Shown: positions 26,377 through 35,581, counted from the first letter of the stretch. The stretch is DNA of 64,000 nucleotides from Fischerella sp. JS2 (GCF_032393985.1 NZ_CP135918.1:4775724-4839723); one strand, 5' to 3'. Translations and numbers: made by a program. The notes: generated from the letters alone by a model not told the origin.

Positions 26377-26598
26377 CTATCTAATCAATACACTCACTAC
26401 GTCGCCTGATTCACCTAAATTACCTGCTTTTACAGGTTTAGACCAAGAGCCTATTTCTGCATAACCTATGGTATGTAAAACGCAGATAGTCTTCCTCACT
26501 AAATTAGGACTACCAACTAATATATGTTTTATCTTTTCTCTACTTACCTGGACTTGATTGCTGCTGTCATCTTCTAATATCACAAATTCTTCTGCCAT
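26377..26598 (-). CDS. small hypothetical protein, 73 aa
   Basis: MAEEFVILEDDSSNQVQVSR followed by a helix and a C-terminal beta part (AGNLGESGDVVSVLIR). It has an ordered, non-repetitive composition and an ATG preceded by AGGTGA. No domain is recognised. It sits opposite-strand between the PP-loop gene and the HNH gene. Confidence 0.5.
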   Translation of the reverse strand: MAEEFVILEDDSSNQVQVSREKIKHILVGSPNLVRKTICVLHTIGYAEIGSWSKPVKAGNLGESGDVVSVLIR

Positions 26599-26702
26599 AA
26601 TTCACCTATTTAATATTGCAAAGTGGAATTAATACCTAAACCGTATGAGCATACAATTACTCAAAAACTTGGTTATACGCCAAACACTTATATAAGATTA
26701 CA

Positions 26703-26878
26703 AGTTCCAGTATTGAGAATTAAAACTAAAAACAGATTTAAGATCATGAACTTCAGAAGCCCAAGCAGTCAATCGAGATGAGATTCTATATCTAACTTCT
26801 GTATCATAAACTTCACCATATTTTTTTGAAAGTTCTTGAATTTTTTGATGAAGTTGCTCACGTACTTTTGGTAAAGAT
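26703..26878 (-). pseudogene. gene remnant, about 58 codons without a start
   Basis: A minus-strand frame reading VREQLHQKIQELSKKYGEVY and RISSRLTAWASEVHDLKS to a TAA. Its composition is protein-like, but a stop (TGA) lies just upstream and there is no start codon between. Likely the tail of a lost gene whose 5' part was replaced by the HNH gene. Confidence 0.4.
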
Positions 26879-26884
26879 CAAATT

Positions 26885-28015
26885 ATGAGTCAGGATTTAC
26901 CAAAGTCAAATAAAGTTAATGTTACAATATTATCTCAAATATTTAATAATATAACTAACTCTTATAAATATCTTTACTTTTTATCAATACTAGATATTAT
27001 AAAAAGAAGAAATTTTGATACTTTATCTCCTATCAGCTTTCGAGAAATCATTGTTGAGATGTTAGCTAATGCTTGGTATCCTCACAATTATTTTAAGCTG
27101 TCTTTTGGAAAACAAGACCAAATTGCCAATAAATTAGATATTCTTGAACTAGAAATTACAGAACCAATTTTAAAGTTTAGAGATACAGACAAAAAGCTTT
27201 TGCGTACAGCTATTAATAACCAAAATCTCGATGATATAGTTATTTCCATTAATCGCTATGTTTCTTATCGCTTAATTCGTCCTTTCTTTTCTCAAGAAAC
27301 GAGAGGCTTAAAAGATTACGATGTTAATTCTACTATTATTAATTTAGCTAACAATCAATTTGATACTAAAAAGTCTTTATATTGCTTTAATGCTGAAGAC
27401 CAGAAAAATTGTAACGCTATTATTTTACATCCCGATTGGATTCATTATTTAGAGGAAAATTACACAATAGTTAGGGGGTGGGCTTCTTGGGAATGGTTGA
27501 ATTATATGCAGCAGAGAAATCCCAGTACCCCTAATGTAGTTAATAAATTATTTATGCCACAAGAGAGAGATTCTCTAAGTAATCAAACTAAATATTGGAA
27601 GATTATTTTAGAACATCGAGATATTGAATGTATTTATTCTAAAATCAAATTAAATAAGAATGAAATTTCCTTAGATCATTATTTGCCTTGGTCTTTTGTG
27701 GCTCACGATCAATTATGGAATTTAATTCCGACTACAAAATCTGTTAATTCTTCTAAGTCTAATAATTTACCATCAGAAAAATATTTTGATGATTTTGTAA
27801 CATTACAGCATTTAGGCTTAACTATTTATAAGCAAAATGTTTCTCAAACAAAATGGTTGAATGATACTGAATCTTTTGTGGCAGAGTTGAAAGTTGAGCA
27901 ACCAGATGACTTATTAAATTTAGAAATTCTTATGAATGTTTATACAAAAACTATACAACCTTTGATTTCTTTAGCAACTCTCCAAGGTTTTAGCCCTGAA
28001 TGGATTTACACCTAA
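26885..28015 (+). CDS. HNH endonuclease in the phosphorothioation island
   Basis: A 376-residue protein. The C-terminal third carries an HNH fold: C249 in ECIYSKIKL, D264-H265 in SLDHYLPWS, N279 in LWNLIPTT and N288 in SVNSSKSNN. The N-terminal 240 residues have no known domain; they are helical, AT-rich in codon use, and contain aromatic patches (WYPHNYF, GWASWEWLNYMQ). In characterised Ssp systems the restriction partner SspE has an HNH-like DUF1524 domain with a DUF262 part; this protein has no DUF262. It could be a different sulfur-sensing or sulfur-blocked nuclease. Function is inferred from position and the HNH residues. Confidence 0.7.
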   Translation: MSQDLPKSNKVNVTILSQIFNNITNSYKYLYFLSILDIIKRRNFDTLSPISFREIIVEMLANAWYPHNYFKLSFGKQDQIANKLDILELEITEPILKFRDTDKKLLRTAINNQNLDDIVISINRYVSYRLIRPFFSQETRGLKDYDVNSTIINLANNQFDTKKSLYCFNAEDQKNCNAIILHPDWIHYLEENYTIVRGWASWEWLNYMQQRNPSTPNVVNKLFMPQERDSLSNQTKYWKIILEHRDIECIYSKIKLNKNEISLDHYLPWSFVAHDQLWNLIPTTKSVNSSKSNNLPSEKYFDDFVTLQHLGLTIYKQNVSQTKWLNDTESFVAELKVEQPDDLLNLEILMNVYTKTIQPLISLATLQGFSPEWIYT

Positions 28016-28047
28016 AATTCTTAATCTTGAATTTTGAATTTTGAATT

Positions 28048-28581
28048 TCTATTAGTATATAGTGAAGAACTATGCGAACAAGTTGTTACAGAATTTCAAA
28101 AAGCATGGGATAGTTTAGGTGATCGCACCCTCTCCACCTATCGCTTCTGGGGTAGCCATGAGTTAGATAACGCAAACAAGTTATCAAAGAAACTTTAAAA
28201 GAAGAGGGAGTGACCGAAGCCCAAGCAGAATTATTAGCAGCAACTACAGTAGATGATGGCTTAAAATATACCTTTGCACAAGCTCCTATTGATACCCCTG
28301 AATTCTTCACTGTTCAATCCAGAGGCGGAGCAATTATTGTTACATTGAATACCAATCACCCAGCTTATCAAAACTTAGTAGAAATCTTAGAAGAGGATGT
28401 AGATAAAGCCGATATAGATACCTTACGTTCACGTCTAGTTAATTCTTTAGATGGGTTAAAACTACTACTCATGGCATGGGCAAGATATGAAGATGAACTA
28501 GATGGTAAACGCAAAGAAAATGCTATAGATACTCGCATTGATTGGGGGAGAGTTGCCAGAAGATTTTTAGAGAATGAGTAG
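28048..28581 (+). pseudogene. frameshifted C-terminal fragment of a larger ATPase-like gene
   Basis: The first frame reads SEELCEQVVTEFQKAWDSLG ... FWGSHELDNA and stops at 28196-28198; the next frame picks up KQVIKETLKEEGVTEAQAEL and runs to RVARRFLENE at 28581. The junction near 28170-28175 is a one- or two-base frame change. The N-terminal domain is absent. The tail resembles C-terminal parts of histidine-kinase-type ATP-binding proteins in defence loci, but this is weak. From 28210 a GTG could restart translation of 123 residues. Confidence 0.55.
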
Positions 28582-28596
28582 CGAAGCGATAAAATA

Positions 28597-28731
28597 ATGC
28601 CTAATGAATCACAAGATGATCCATTTTTTGTAGAACTCTGTCAAGAATACACATCCTCGGAAATTGCTGAAATTGAACAATATTTAACCGACTGGGATAA
28701 AGCTAGTTATGTCAGCGTCGCCCATACATAA
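28597..28731 (+). CDS. 44-residue small ORF, possible remnant
   Basis: MPNESQDDPFFVELCQEYTS then SEIAEIEQYLTDWDKASYVS. Acidic, helix-like, ATG start, overlapping the next ORF by 23 bases. No family is recognised. Overlapping starts with the next frame suggest either a small operon or the broken pieces of one gene. Confidence 0.35.
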   Translation: MPNESQDDPFFVELCQEYTSSEIAEIEQYLTDWDKASYVSVAHT

Positions 28732-28945
28732 TATTTTAGATCATGCTGCTAGAAAAGAAATTGAGCTGTTAAAATTACTCCGCAAAGTACATAATTTTAA
28801 CAAAAAAGCAGCATTGAGAGTACCAAAAACAGGTTATCGTCAAGATGGTTCAGCCGTTTATCGTAAAGGCAATGAATATTTAATTGTTCGTCCAGATAAA
28901 TTTGGCATTGAAAAAATCGTCACCTATGGAGTTAACGATGACTAA
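28709..28945 (+). CDS. small hypothetical protein, 78 aa
   Basis: MSASPIHNILDHAARKEIEL, a basic middle (HNFNKKAALRVPKTGYRQDG) and GNEYLIVRPDKFGIEKIVTY. Compact alpha/beta composition suggests a real small protein. It overlaps the following frame by 8 bases. No domain name can be given. Confidence 0.4.
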   Translation: MSASPIHNILDHAARKEIELLKLLRKVHNFNKKAALRVPKTGYRQDGSAVYRKGNEYLIVRPDKFGIEKIVTYGVNDD

Positions 28946-29270
28946 TACCACGCTAACTAATCAAAATCCTGAACTAACTAAAAATTATATCATTCAACTA
29001 TTAGAGCAATTAACGATTGATTATCAAAATACTAAATCAGAACGACAAGCGATCGCTCATCAATCTTCTACATCTGAAGACGAATTTACGTTATTAGAAT
29101 AAATTGAACTATTAACTACACATATTCGGGGTTACGCTAGTCAAATCGAAGCCAGAGGTTATATAGAAAACCCAGATGAAGCAATCAAAGATTTACAACA
29201 CAAGCGAGTGTTTGATATTCCTAAGATTTCTCAATTTTTTTTAATAATTCTCATCAATACGAGAAGATAA
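28938..29270 (+). pseudogene. small gene broken by an in-frame TAA
   Basis: MTNTTLTNQNPELTKNYIIQ to DEFTLLE, then TAA at 29100-29102, then the same frame continues protein-like as IELLTTHIRGYASQIEARGY and NPDEAIKDLQHKRVFDIPK up to TAA at 29268. No homologue is recognised. Confidence 0.5.
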
Positions 29271-29352
29271 AATGTTACTTAAGAATGTTAGACTACTTAA
29301 GATTACTAATTTTAGAATATTTAAACTTTCAGTAAATCTTAAATTGTAGTGT

Positions 29353-29375
29353 CGAAGATTTTTAGAGAATGAATG
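29353..29375 (+). repeat. duplicate of the tail of the 28048-28581 gene
   Basis: GAAGATTTTTAGAGAATGA occurs here and at 28560-28578. In frame both encode RRFLENE then stop (or its equivalent), so the end of the fragmentary gene is present twice, 0.8 kb apart. Confidence 0.6.
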
Positions 29376-29482
29376 ATGAATAAATCTCACGTAGAGACGC
29401 ATAAATTTGAGAGAGTTTATATGATACTTCTCCGTGTTCCTCCGCGCTCACTTTGCGTCCCTCTGCGTTAAAAAATAAAAAA

Positions 29483-30640
29483 ATGACTACACAACAAAAG
29501 ATAATTTACCTCGATTACCACTCAACTACTCCCGTTGATCCGAGAGTAGCAGAAAAAGTCATGTACTACATGACTACTGCTTTTGGTAATGCCAGTAGTG
29601 TAGATCATAGTTACGGAGACAAAGCAACACAAGCAGTTAAACAAGCCCGTCAACAAATAGCCCAATTAATCAATGCTTCCCCAAAAGAAATTATCTTTAC
29701 ATCTGGTGCAACAGAAAGTATTAACTTAGCAATTCAAGGACATATTACTCAACAAAATACTCCCTCCAAAATCATTGTTTCCCCAGTTGAACACAAAGCC
29801 ATCCTAGATACCTGTCAAGCATTAGCTAAAAAAGGACTTGTAGAAATTATTTGGTTAAAAGTCAATAAACAAGCGCAGATTGATTTAGAATATTTAGAAA
29901 AAGTCTGCTCTAGTGGTGCTTCCTTACTTTGTGTCATGGCTGCTAGCAACGAAGTAGGGACAATTTACCCAATGCAAAAAATTGGCGCGATCGCTTCACA
30001 CTACTATATCCCTTTCTTATGTGATGCTTCCCAAGCAGTCGGTAAAATTCCCATCAACTTTCAAGACTGGGGTATTACCTATCTGGCTATTTCAGGACAT
30101 AAACTTTATGCACCCAAAGGAGTTGGTGCATTAGTAGTAAGACAAGGTTATCATCTTCAACCGATGATTTATGGTGGTGGACATCAACAGGGACTCAGAT
30201 CCGGTACACTCAATGTCCCTGGAATTGTTGGCTTGGGGGAAGCTTGTCAATTGAGACAATTGGAAATGTCAGCAGATGAAAGTGCGATCGCAATTTTGCG
30301 AGATCAACTGCAAAACTTGCTGCAAGCTCAAATTCCTGATTTAGTAGTGAATGGAGACTTAAATCACCGTTTATCAGGTAACTTACATATTTCTATCCCT
30401 GATATTCCCAATAGTGCCATAATTGCAAGAGTTCGTCATCAATTAGCTATTTCTGGTGGTGCTGCTTGTTCATCAGGTGTTGTTGCACCATCTCACGTTT
30501 TACAAGCGATGAATCTTTCGGAAAATATCATTGAAGGAGCTTTAAGAATTGGGATTGGCAAATTTACAAACACAGAAGAAATAGAAAAAGCATCCTCTGT
30601 GATCATCAGTGCAGTAAATAAAATTCATCAACTTTTCTAA
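29483..30640 (+). CDS. cysteine desulfurase (IscS/NifS fold; SspA/DndA-like role)
   Basis: A 385-residue PLP enzyme: substrate-end motif YLDYHSTTPVDPR, PLP contacts SGATESINLA, HKAILD and CDASQAVGK, the Schiff-base lysine K207 in ISGHKLYAPKG, and the sulfur-carrying cysteine C329 in ISGGAACSSG. It takes sulfur from cysteine as a persulfide. Lying at the end of the phosphorothioation island, it is the natural sulfur donor for the PP-loop enzyme; a housekeeping Fe-S or tRNA role is possible. ATG 29483 is chosen; the in-frame TTG at 29453 lies within a dispersed CTCCGTGTTCCTCCGCGCTC repeat. Confidence 0.88.
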   Translation: MTTQQKIIYLDYHSTTPVDPRVAEKVMYYMTTAFGNASSVDHSYGDKATQAVKQARQQIAQLINASPKEIIFTSGATESINLAIQGHITQQNTPSKIIVSPVEHKAILDTCQALAKKGLVEIIWLKVNKQAQIDLEYLEKVCSSGASLLCVMAASNEVGTIYPMQKIGAIASHYYIPFLCDASQAVGKIPINFQDWGITYLAISGHKLYAPKGVGALVVRQGYHLQPMIYGGGHQQGLRSGTLNVPGIVGLGEACQLRQLEMSADESAIAILRDQLQNLLQAQIPDLVVNGDLNHRLSGNLHISIPDIPNSAIIARVRHQLAISGGAACSSGVVAPSHVLQAMNLSENIIEGALRIGIGKFTNTEEIEKASSVIISAVNKIHQLF

Positions 30641-30795
30641 GACATAGAAAAAACAGGATGTGACTGCAATAGAGTAAAATTATAAGTGCGATCGCAGGCG
30701 TGGGACTCATGTTTTAAGGAAGAATCCAGTTTTGGAAGAAATCTCTGGCGATGTTCGTAATCGCAGCTACAAAAATATTAAGTATATTTATCAAT

Positions 30796-31761
30796 TTATT
30801 CTGGTTGATTTGCCTGTAACCAATTCAATAAATCTGCAATTGTAGTAAAATCTAACAAAGCTTCGCCAAGCGCTTCTAATTGAATTAAAGAAAGAGATTG
30901 GATGCGGTCTCGAACTTCTGGTGATAATTCCCCCACCCTTTTTTGTAGTAATCACAGAATAATTGTTTGTTCGCCTTCTTGTCTACCTTCTTGTTTCCCG
31001 CGTTCGTAGCCTATGCGCTCGCCTGTCGTAATATAAGTCATACTACGCTCCTGCTCAAATTGTTTCAATTCTTCCCAAAACTGATTTTCTAATGCTTTTG
31101 GTAATATCATAACCCAATCAATAAATCGATACAGGTTACGAATATCCTGTTCTTGTAAGCCTGAATCATAAAGTCTACGAATCAAGCCAAATTTCCATAT
31201 TTTGCGTTGTTCGGGTTGTTTTTGTGTCTGTTGCGTTTTCAAATGTGCCATTACTACAGTTGCAAACGGGTTATTGCTATTTTCTAGCTCCTCCCAGCGA
31301 TTTTCATAATCTAAAAGCTTAATACTTCCAAATTCAAAAATTAAGCGAGTATCGGGATAATTATAACTGTAATTGTTTGGTCGTCATTCACGATTTGCAT
31401 CACAGAGAATTGCGAGGCTAATGGCTGGTTGGTTAAAGCGATCAAAGATGCGAAAGTTGTAAGTAAACATCCGCTTGGTGAAATTATCTTCTTTTTTGGC
31501 TTGAATTTCAACATGTACTAATAACCAAAGTTCTTCTCCTTGAGTGCGCCAAACTTTAACTAATTTATCAGCATATCGTTTACCTTGTTCGGCTTCACGG
31601 GCAATTTGTTGAAATTCTTTATCTAGAAATTCATAGTGACTTTCCCAATTAATTAATACAGCTGTTTGAGGGAAAAAGAACTGCATTGCTTGAGGAAAGT
31701 AAGCTTCTAATATTTCTTTCTAAGGACTATCAAAATCAACACGTTTATTAATATCGGTCAT
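30796..31761 (-). pseudogene. decayed Rpn/DUF4351-type nuclease-like gene with three in-frame stops
   Basis: One unbroken frame with an ATG at 31761 (MTDINKRVDFDSP) and stops at 31720-31722 (TAG, where relatives have W of SPWKE), 31384-31386 (TGA, likely W) and 30952-30954 (TGA, likely R from CGA). Between them: FPQTAVLINWESHYEFLDKE, GSIKLLDYENRWEEL and the C-terminal RVGELSPEVRDRIQ ... LEALGEALLDFTTIADLLNW. The 54053-54948 pseudogene belongs to the same family and supports the W assignments. The family is abundant in cyanobacteria and related to PD-(D/E)XK, Rpn-like transposases. Confidence 0.85.
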
Positions 31762-31777
31762 GATTTTTTTTAATTGC

Positions 31778-33946
31778 TTAACACTTCAAATCCCCAAATT
31801 TGGGACTCCACCACCCTTTCTGAGTATTGAAATAAGCGACATCTTTATGTTTTTGATCATTGCGGGATTTAGAATTTGAACACCGCAGCATAGTCTTATT
31901 TTGTCCGTCTTTTGTGTAAGTGTATTCTTCCAAAGGTTTTTTGCACACTGGACAAGGATATTGTGTTATCTTAGCCGGAGGTTTTTGAGGTTTTGCATCT
32001 TCAGCAGTTTTTGAACGAGGTGCTTCCCAAGTTTTGCTGTATTCGTTCCAAAACAAAACAATATTCTCACACCCACTGACACATTTAAGAAAGTATTTCT
32101 TTTTGACTTTATTACTAGGAATTTTGGCCAGATTATTTTTGCACTCAGGACAACGAGTTCTGGAAGTTTCAAATTTGCGCGCAGTTATACCAGACGCTTT
32201 AGTACTATTTTCTGAAGAATTAACAGGTACAGTTTTGGCTTTCGCTAACGCTGGTGCAAAGTAATTTTGGTTCCAATTTGTCAGATAATGCTGCCAAGAT
32301 TGTTTTCCAGAAGCGATCGCATCTAGTGCATCTTCCATTTTGGCAGTAAATTCTGTTTCTAATAAATCTGGTAATGCTTTTTGTAAAAAATCATCAACTT
32401 CCAAACCCAAAGATGTCGGCTGGAGATTTTCTTTGGTGAGTTGGACGTAACCCCGTTTCTTTAAGGTTGCGATCGTGGGAGAATAGGTACTGGGACGACC
32501 AATGCCTTTGCGCTCCATCAGTTGGACTAATTTTGGTTCGCTGTAACGTGGTGGTGGTTGGGTCTGTTTCTTCTCGTGTCCTGCATTCTCCAAAGTCAAC
32601 ATCTGTCCCTGTTGCAAGTTGGGCAGAATTGTATCTTTGCTGAGGTTTGACCAGTAACGAGCATAACCGAGAAACTCTACTACCTGTCCTCTAGCTTGCC
32701 ATAAAAGTTCACCCGACTGAGTCACGACAAGGGTTTTACGGAGGACGGCGGGACGACATTGAGAGGCGATCGCTCGTTTCCAAATCAGGACATACAAGTT
32801 AAATTCATCGGTAGCAAGTTCTACTCGTAATTGAGCAGAAGGACGAAATACATCGGTGGGGCGAATTGCTTCGTGGGCTTCCTGTGCTGTTTTATTACTT
32901 CTATGTCTAGCAGTTTGCTGTGGTACATTCTCCGGATCATTTTGCTCTAACCATTGACGCGCACTCTTGCAGAACTCTGGACTCAGCATGACTGAATCCG
33001 TCCGCATGTAAGTAATTAAACCAGCTTCATATAACTTTTGGGCTACAAGCATTGTCTTCTCAGGGGCAAATCGCAACCTAGAACCAGCAGCCTGCTGAAG
33101 AGTAGAAGTAATAAAAGCTGGAGGTGGTTGGCGGTTAACGATTTTTCCCTCATATTGGATAACTTGATGAGGATGGCGTTTTGCTTCTTCAACTAAGCGT
33201 GTGGCTTCGGCTTCCGAAAGCACACGGGTAGACTCGGTGACTTCTGTAGTATTTACCGCCGTATCATCATGAACTTCAGTTTCCTGCTTTGCTTCTTCCT
33301 TGGGAGCATTGACATTTCCTTTATAGAAAGCACGGAAACCTTCAGCGTAGTCTACCCAAACACTCCAATAATCTTGGGGAACAAAACAGACTATTTCCCG
33401 TTCACGCTGGCAAATCAAGTGTAAAGTAGCACTCTGGACTCTACCAACACTTTTTGCTCCATTATTCAACGCCCAAACTAAAGGACTCCCCTTATAACCT
33501 ACCAGCTTATCTAAGCAATCTCGGCACAATCCTGCTCCGATCAAGTTAGAATCAAGTTTTCTGGGATGAGCGATCGCAGCCCGCACCGCAGACTCTGTAA
33601 TCTCCGTATAGACAACTCGTTTTGGTTCCTTTAATCCCAAAGCTTCCTTGAGATGCCAAGCGATGGTTTCTCCTTCTCTATCGGGATCTGTAGCTAAGAC
33701 TACTTCTTTAGCTTGTTTAGCGGCAGCTTTTAGCGATTGAATCGTTTCTTTTGCCTGTTGATCGCGGGGAATATATCGACACTGGACAGTGTCACCATCC
33801 ATAGAAAAGCCCAAGGAATCCTCGCCTTCATTGCTAAGTTCGCGGATATGACCGCAACTAGCACGCACAATCCACTCCGTTCCCAGGATTTGACTGAGCT
33901 TTTTGACTTTACCGGGGGATTCAACTACTAGAAGGCGTTTAGGCAT
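31778..33946 (-). CDS. topA: type IA DNA topoisomerase I
   Basis: A 722-residue enzyme with the TOPRIM domain (VVESPGKVKKL; LATDPDREGETIAWHL, residues 84-100), the gate and hinge domains (GRVQSATLHL), the catalytic tyrosine Y313 in LITYMRTDS, and two C-terminal zinc-ribbon-like cysteine clusters (CPECKNNL; CPVCKKPL). It relaxes negative supercoils. The RGRVQS region is VGYKGSPLVWALNNGAK, a variant rather than the usual VGYKLSPLLW, so this may be a second, non-housekeeping topA. It lies right after the decayed gene and at the end of the accessory island. Confidence 0.9.
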   Translation of the reverse strand: MPKRLLVVESPGKVKKLSQILGTEWIVRASCGHIRELSNEGEDSLGFSMDGDTVQCRYIPRDQQAKETIQSLKAAAKQAKEVVLATDPDREGETIAWHLKEALGLKEPKRVVYTEITESAVRAAIAHPRKLDSNLIGAGLCRDCLDKLVGYKGSPLVWALNNGAKSVGRVQSATLHLICQREREIVCFVPQDYWSVWVDYAEGFRAFYKGNVNAPKEEAKQETEVHDDTAVNTTEVTESTRVLSEAEATRLVEEAKRHPHQVIQYEGKIVNRQPPPAFITSTLQQAAGSRLRFAPEKTMLVAQKLYEAGLITYMRTDSVMLSPEFCKSARQWLEQNDPENVPQQTARHRSNKTAQEAHEAIRPTDVFRPSAQLRVELATDEFNLYVLIWKRAIASQCRPAVLRKTLVVTQSGELLWQARGQVVEFLGYARYWSNLSKDTILPNLQQGQMLTLENAGHEKKQTQPPPRYSEPKLVQLMERKGIGRPSTYSPTIATLKKRGYVQLTKENLQPTSLGLEVDDFLQKALPDLLETEFTAKMEDALDAIASGKQSWQHYLTNWNQNYFAPALAKAKTVPVNSSENSTKASGITARKFETSRTRCPECKNNLAKIPSNKVKKKYFLKCVSGCENIVLFWNEYSKTWEAPRSKTAEDAKPQKPPAKITQYPCPVCKKPLEEYTYTKDGQNKTMLRCSNSKSRNDQKHKDVAYFNTQKGWWSPKFGDLKC

Positions 33947-34225
33947 AGCACCTGACCTCTGGATGCGACCTCACAGTAAGTTCTTAGTTTTTTATAGTAC
34001 ACTTGTTTGGCGTTTTGTTATTTGTGCTTCAATTAGAAAGTTTCAAAGTCTCACTAGTTATTTTGAATAAACGAACACCGATGCACACCGATGCACACAG
34101 ATAGGTTATCGGTGTGTATCTGTGTTTATCTGTGTACCCTGCCTTAAGCCCTTCGGGTACTCTACCTTGAAGCCTATGAGCGCGTCTACGATATTTTCAA
34201 CCTAATTTTTTCGTAGGTTTAACCT
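33947..34225. repeat. spacer with dispersed ACACCGATGCACACCGATGC repeats
   Basis: 34074-34132 has CGAACACCGATGCACACCGA... and its imperfect reverse GGTGTGTATCTGTGTTTATC; relatives are near 37036-37066 and 50264-50332. 34170-34189 (AAGCCTATGAGCGCGTCTAC) is the exact reverse complement of 43014-43033. Confidence 0.7.
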
Positions 34226-35581
34226 TTACAGTGTTTGAAAGCCTTTTGCTGCTTTCTTTTGTCCCTTGCTTTTAGGTTTAGATTTATGGACTTCTCCTAA
34301 AGCTTCTTGGAATAGATTATGTAGATGTACAGGTACACTAGCTATTTCTGGTAATTCTGGTTCTAGAGGTTTATCATATTCTTGCAAAAGTGCATCTAAG
34401 TCATTTTTCAAGTTAAAGTCTGGACGCTGTAAGACTGTTTGCAATATTTTTTCTAATGAATTTGGATACTCTGCTGCTAGACGATACCAGATAAAAGCAT
34501 TGATATTTTTGCTTTCTAAATAGTGGCGAATTAGCTTTTCGGCTCCTTCTATACTCTGCCAATCTTCTGCTACTAATATAGTTTTGATTTTTGTGTATGT
34601 TGGTAAAAACATCTGTCCCCAACGGGGATGAGAAAGGGCTGTTACTGCTTCTGCTTTTTTGAGTTCAGCAGGCAACTCTACTTTTGATGCTACCATTTTG
34701 GCTGTGGTAGTTTTGCTGTTTAACAATTGTGATACTACCTTAGAGTCAGCACCCAAATCTGCTGCTGCGGTTTCAATTTCCTCTTCATCAACTCCTGCTT
34801 CTTGGGCAATTTCTGCAAGGGATTTTGAGGAATCAATTCCTGCTGCTGCTAAGCTTTTTTCTGTATTTATTTCCTGGAGTTCAGCTATTTTTTTGTTGAG
34901 TTGATATCCTGGCATTGTGACTTCATCACTACCAAAAAACTCAACAAACTGTTCATGATACCTTACTACCGACTGCCAAGCTTCTTCCAATAAATCGGGT
35001 GCATCACTGTAAAGATGATTTTTGTAATTATCTTTAAAATTACCAATCGCCACCGCTAATTTTGGTTTACCTAATTTCCCCATTTGTGTATACGGGCCAG
35101 AAAATGTCCAGTCAGATTCTGTTACAGGAGAAATGCGAGTCAGGAGAATTTCTCCTTCTTTTAACCGCGACATTTCCTGTTGTATTTTAGTATTGTTGAA
35201 TTTAACAATGTAGTTTTTGGCTGTCAGCCAGTTCATCAACTCAAAGCCATCATCCAATACTTTAACGATCGCAAATAAACCCATAAAACTACGATGCCAA
35301 CTATTGAGCAATTGGCGATCGCTTTCGGACAGTTCCGGATGAGTTTGGATAAACAGATCCAGTGGTGAGTTATCTCCGACTTTGCCTTCTATGGCAAAAC
35401 TGTCTATTGATAACTCTTGTTGGATCAGATCACCTGAACCACGACGCAACTGCGTTGCTGCATAAGTTTCCAGCGCTTGTGCTAGTTCATCATCTGCATC
35501 CAAAATAAAATCAATTAACGCTTGCTTGAGTTGGTGCGATCGCTCGAATAGTGCATCCACAGTTTCATCTCTCGGTTTCAA
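34226..35581 (-). CDS. conserved hypothetical protein, 451 aa
   Basis: A 451-residue soluble, acidic protein beginning MKPRDETVDALFERSHQLKQ, with an all-helical N-terminal half, a middle rich in acidic helices (LAEIAQEAGVDEEEIETAAA, which resembles a small HTH) and a C-terminal region with LIRHYLESKNINAFIWYRLA and a basic KSKPKSKGQKKAAKGF tail. No enzyme motif is recognised. Codon use is like that of its neighbours. Its length and composition make it a real gene, function unknown. Confidence 0.65.
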   Translation of the reverse strand: MKPRDETVDALFERSHQLKQALIDFILDADDELAQALETYAATQLRRGSGDLIQQELSIDSFAIEGKVGDNSPLDLFIQTHPELSESDRQLLNSWHRSFMGLFAIVKVLDDGFELMNWLTAKNYIVKFNNTKIQQEMSRLKEGEILLTRISPVTESDWTFSGPYTQMGKLGKPKLAVAIGNFKDNYKNHLYSDAPDLLEEAWQSVVRYHEQFVEFFGSDEVTMPGYQLNKKIAELQEINTEKSLAAAGIDSSKSLAEIAQEAGVDEEEIETAAADLGADSKVVSQLLNSKTTTAKMVASKVELPAELKKAEAVTALSHPRWGQMFLPTYTKIKTILVAEDWQSIEGAEKLIRHYLESKNINAFIWYRLAAEYPNSLEKILQTVLQRPDFNLKNDLDALLQEYDKPLEPELPEIASVPVHLHNLFQEALGEVHKSKPKSKGQKKAAKGFQTL

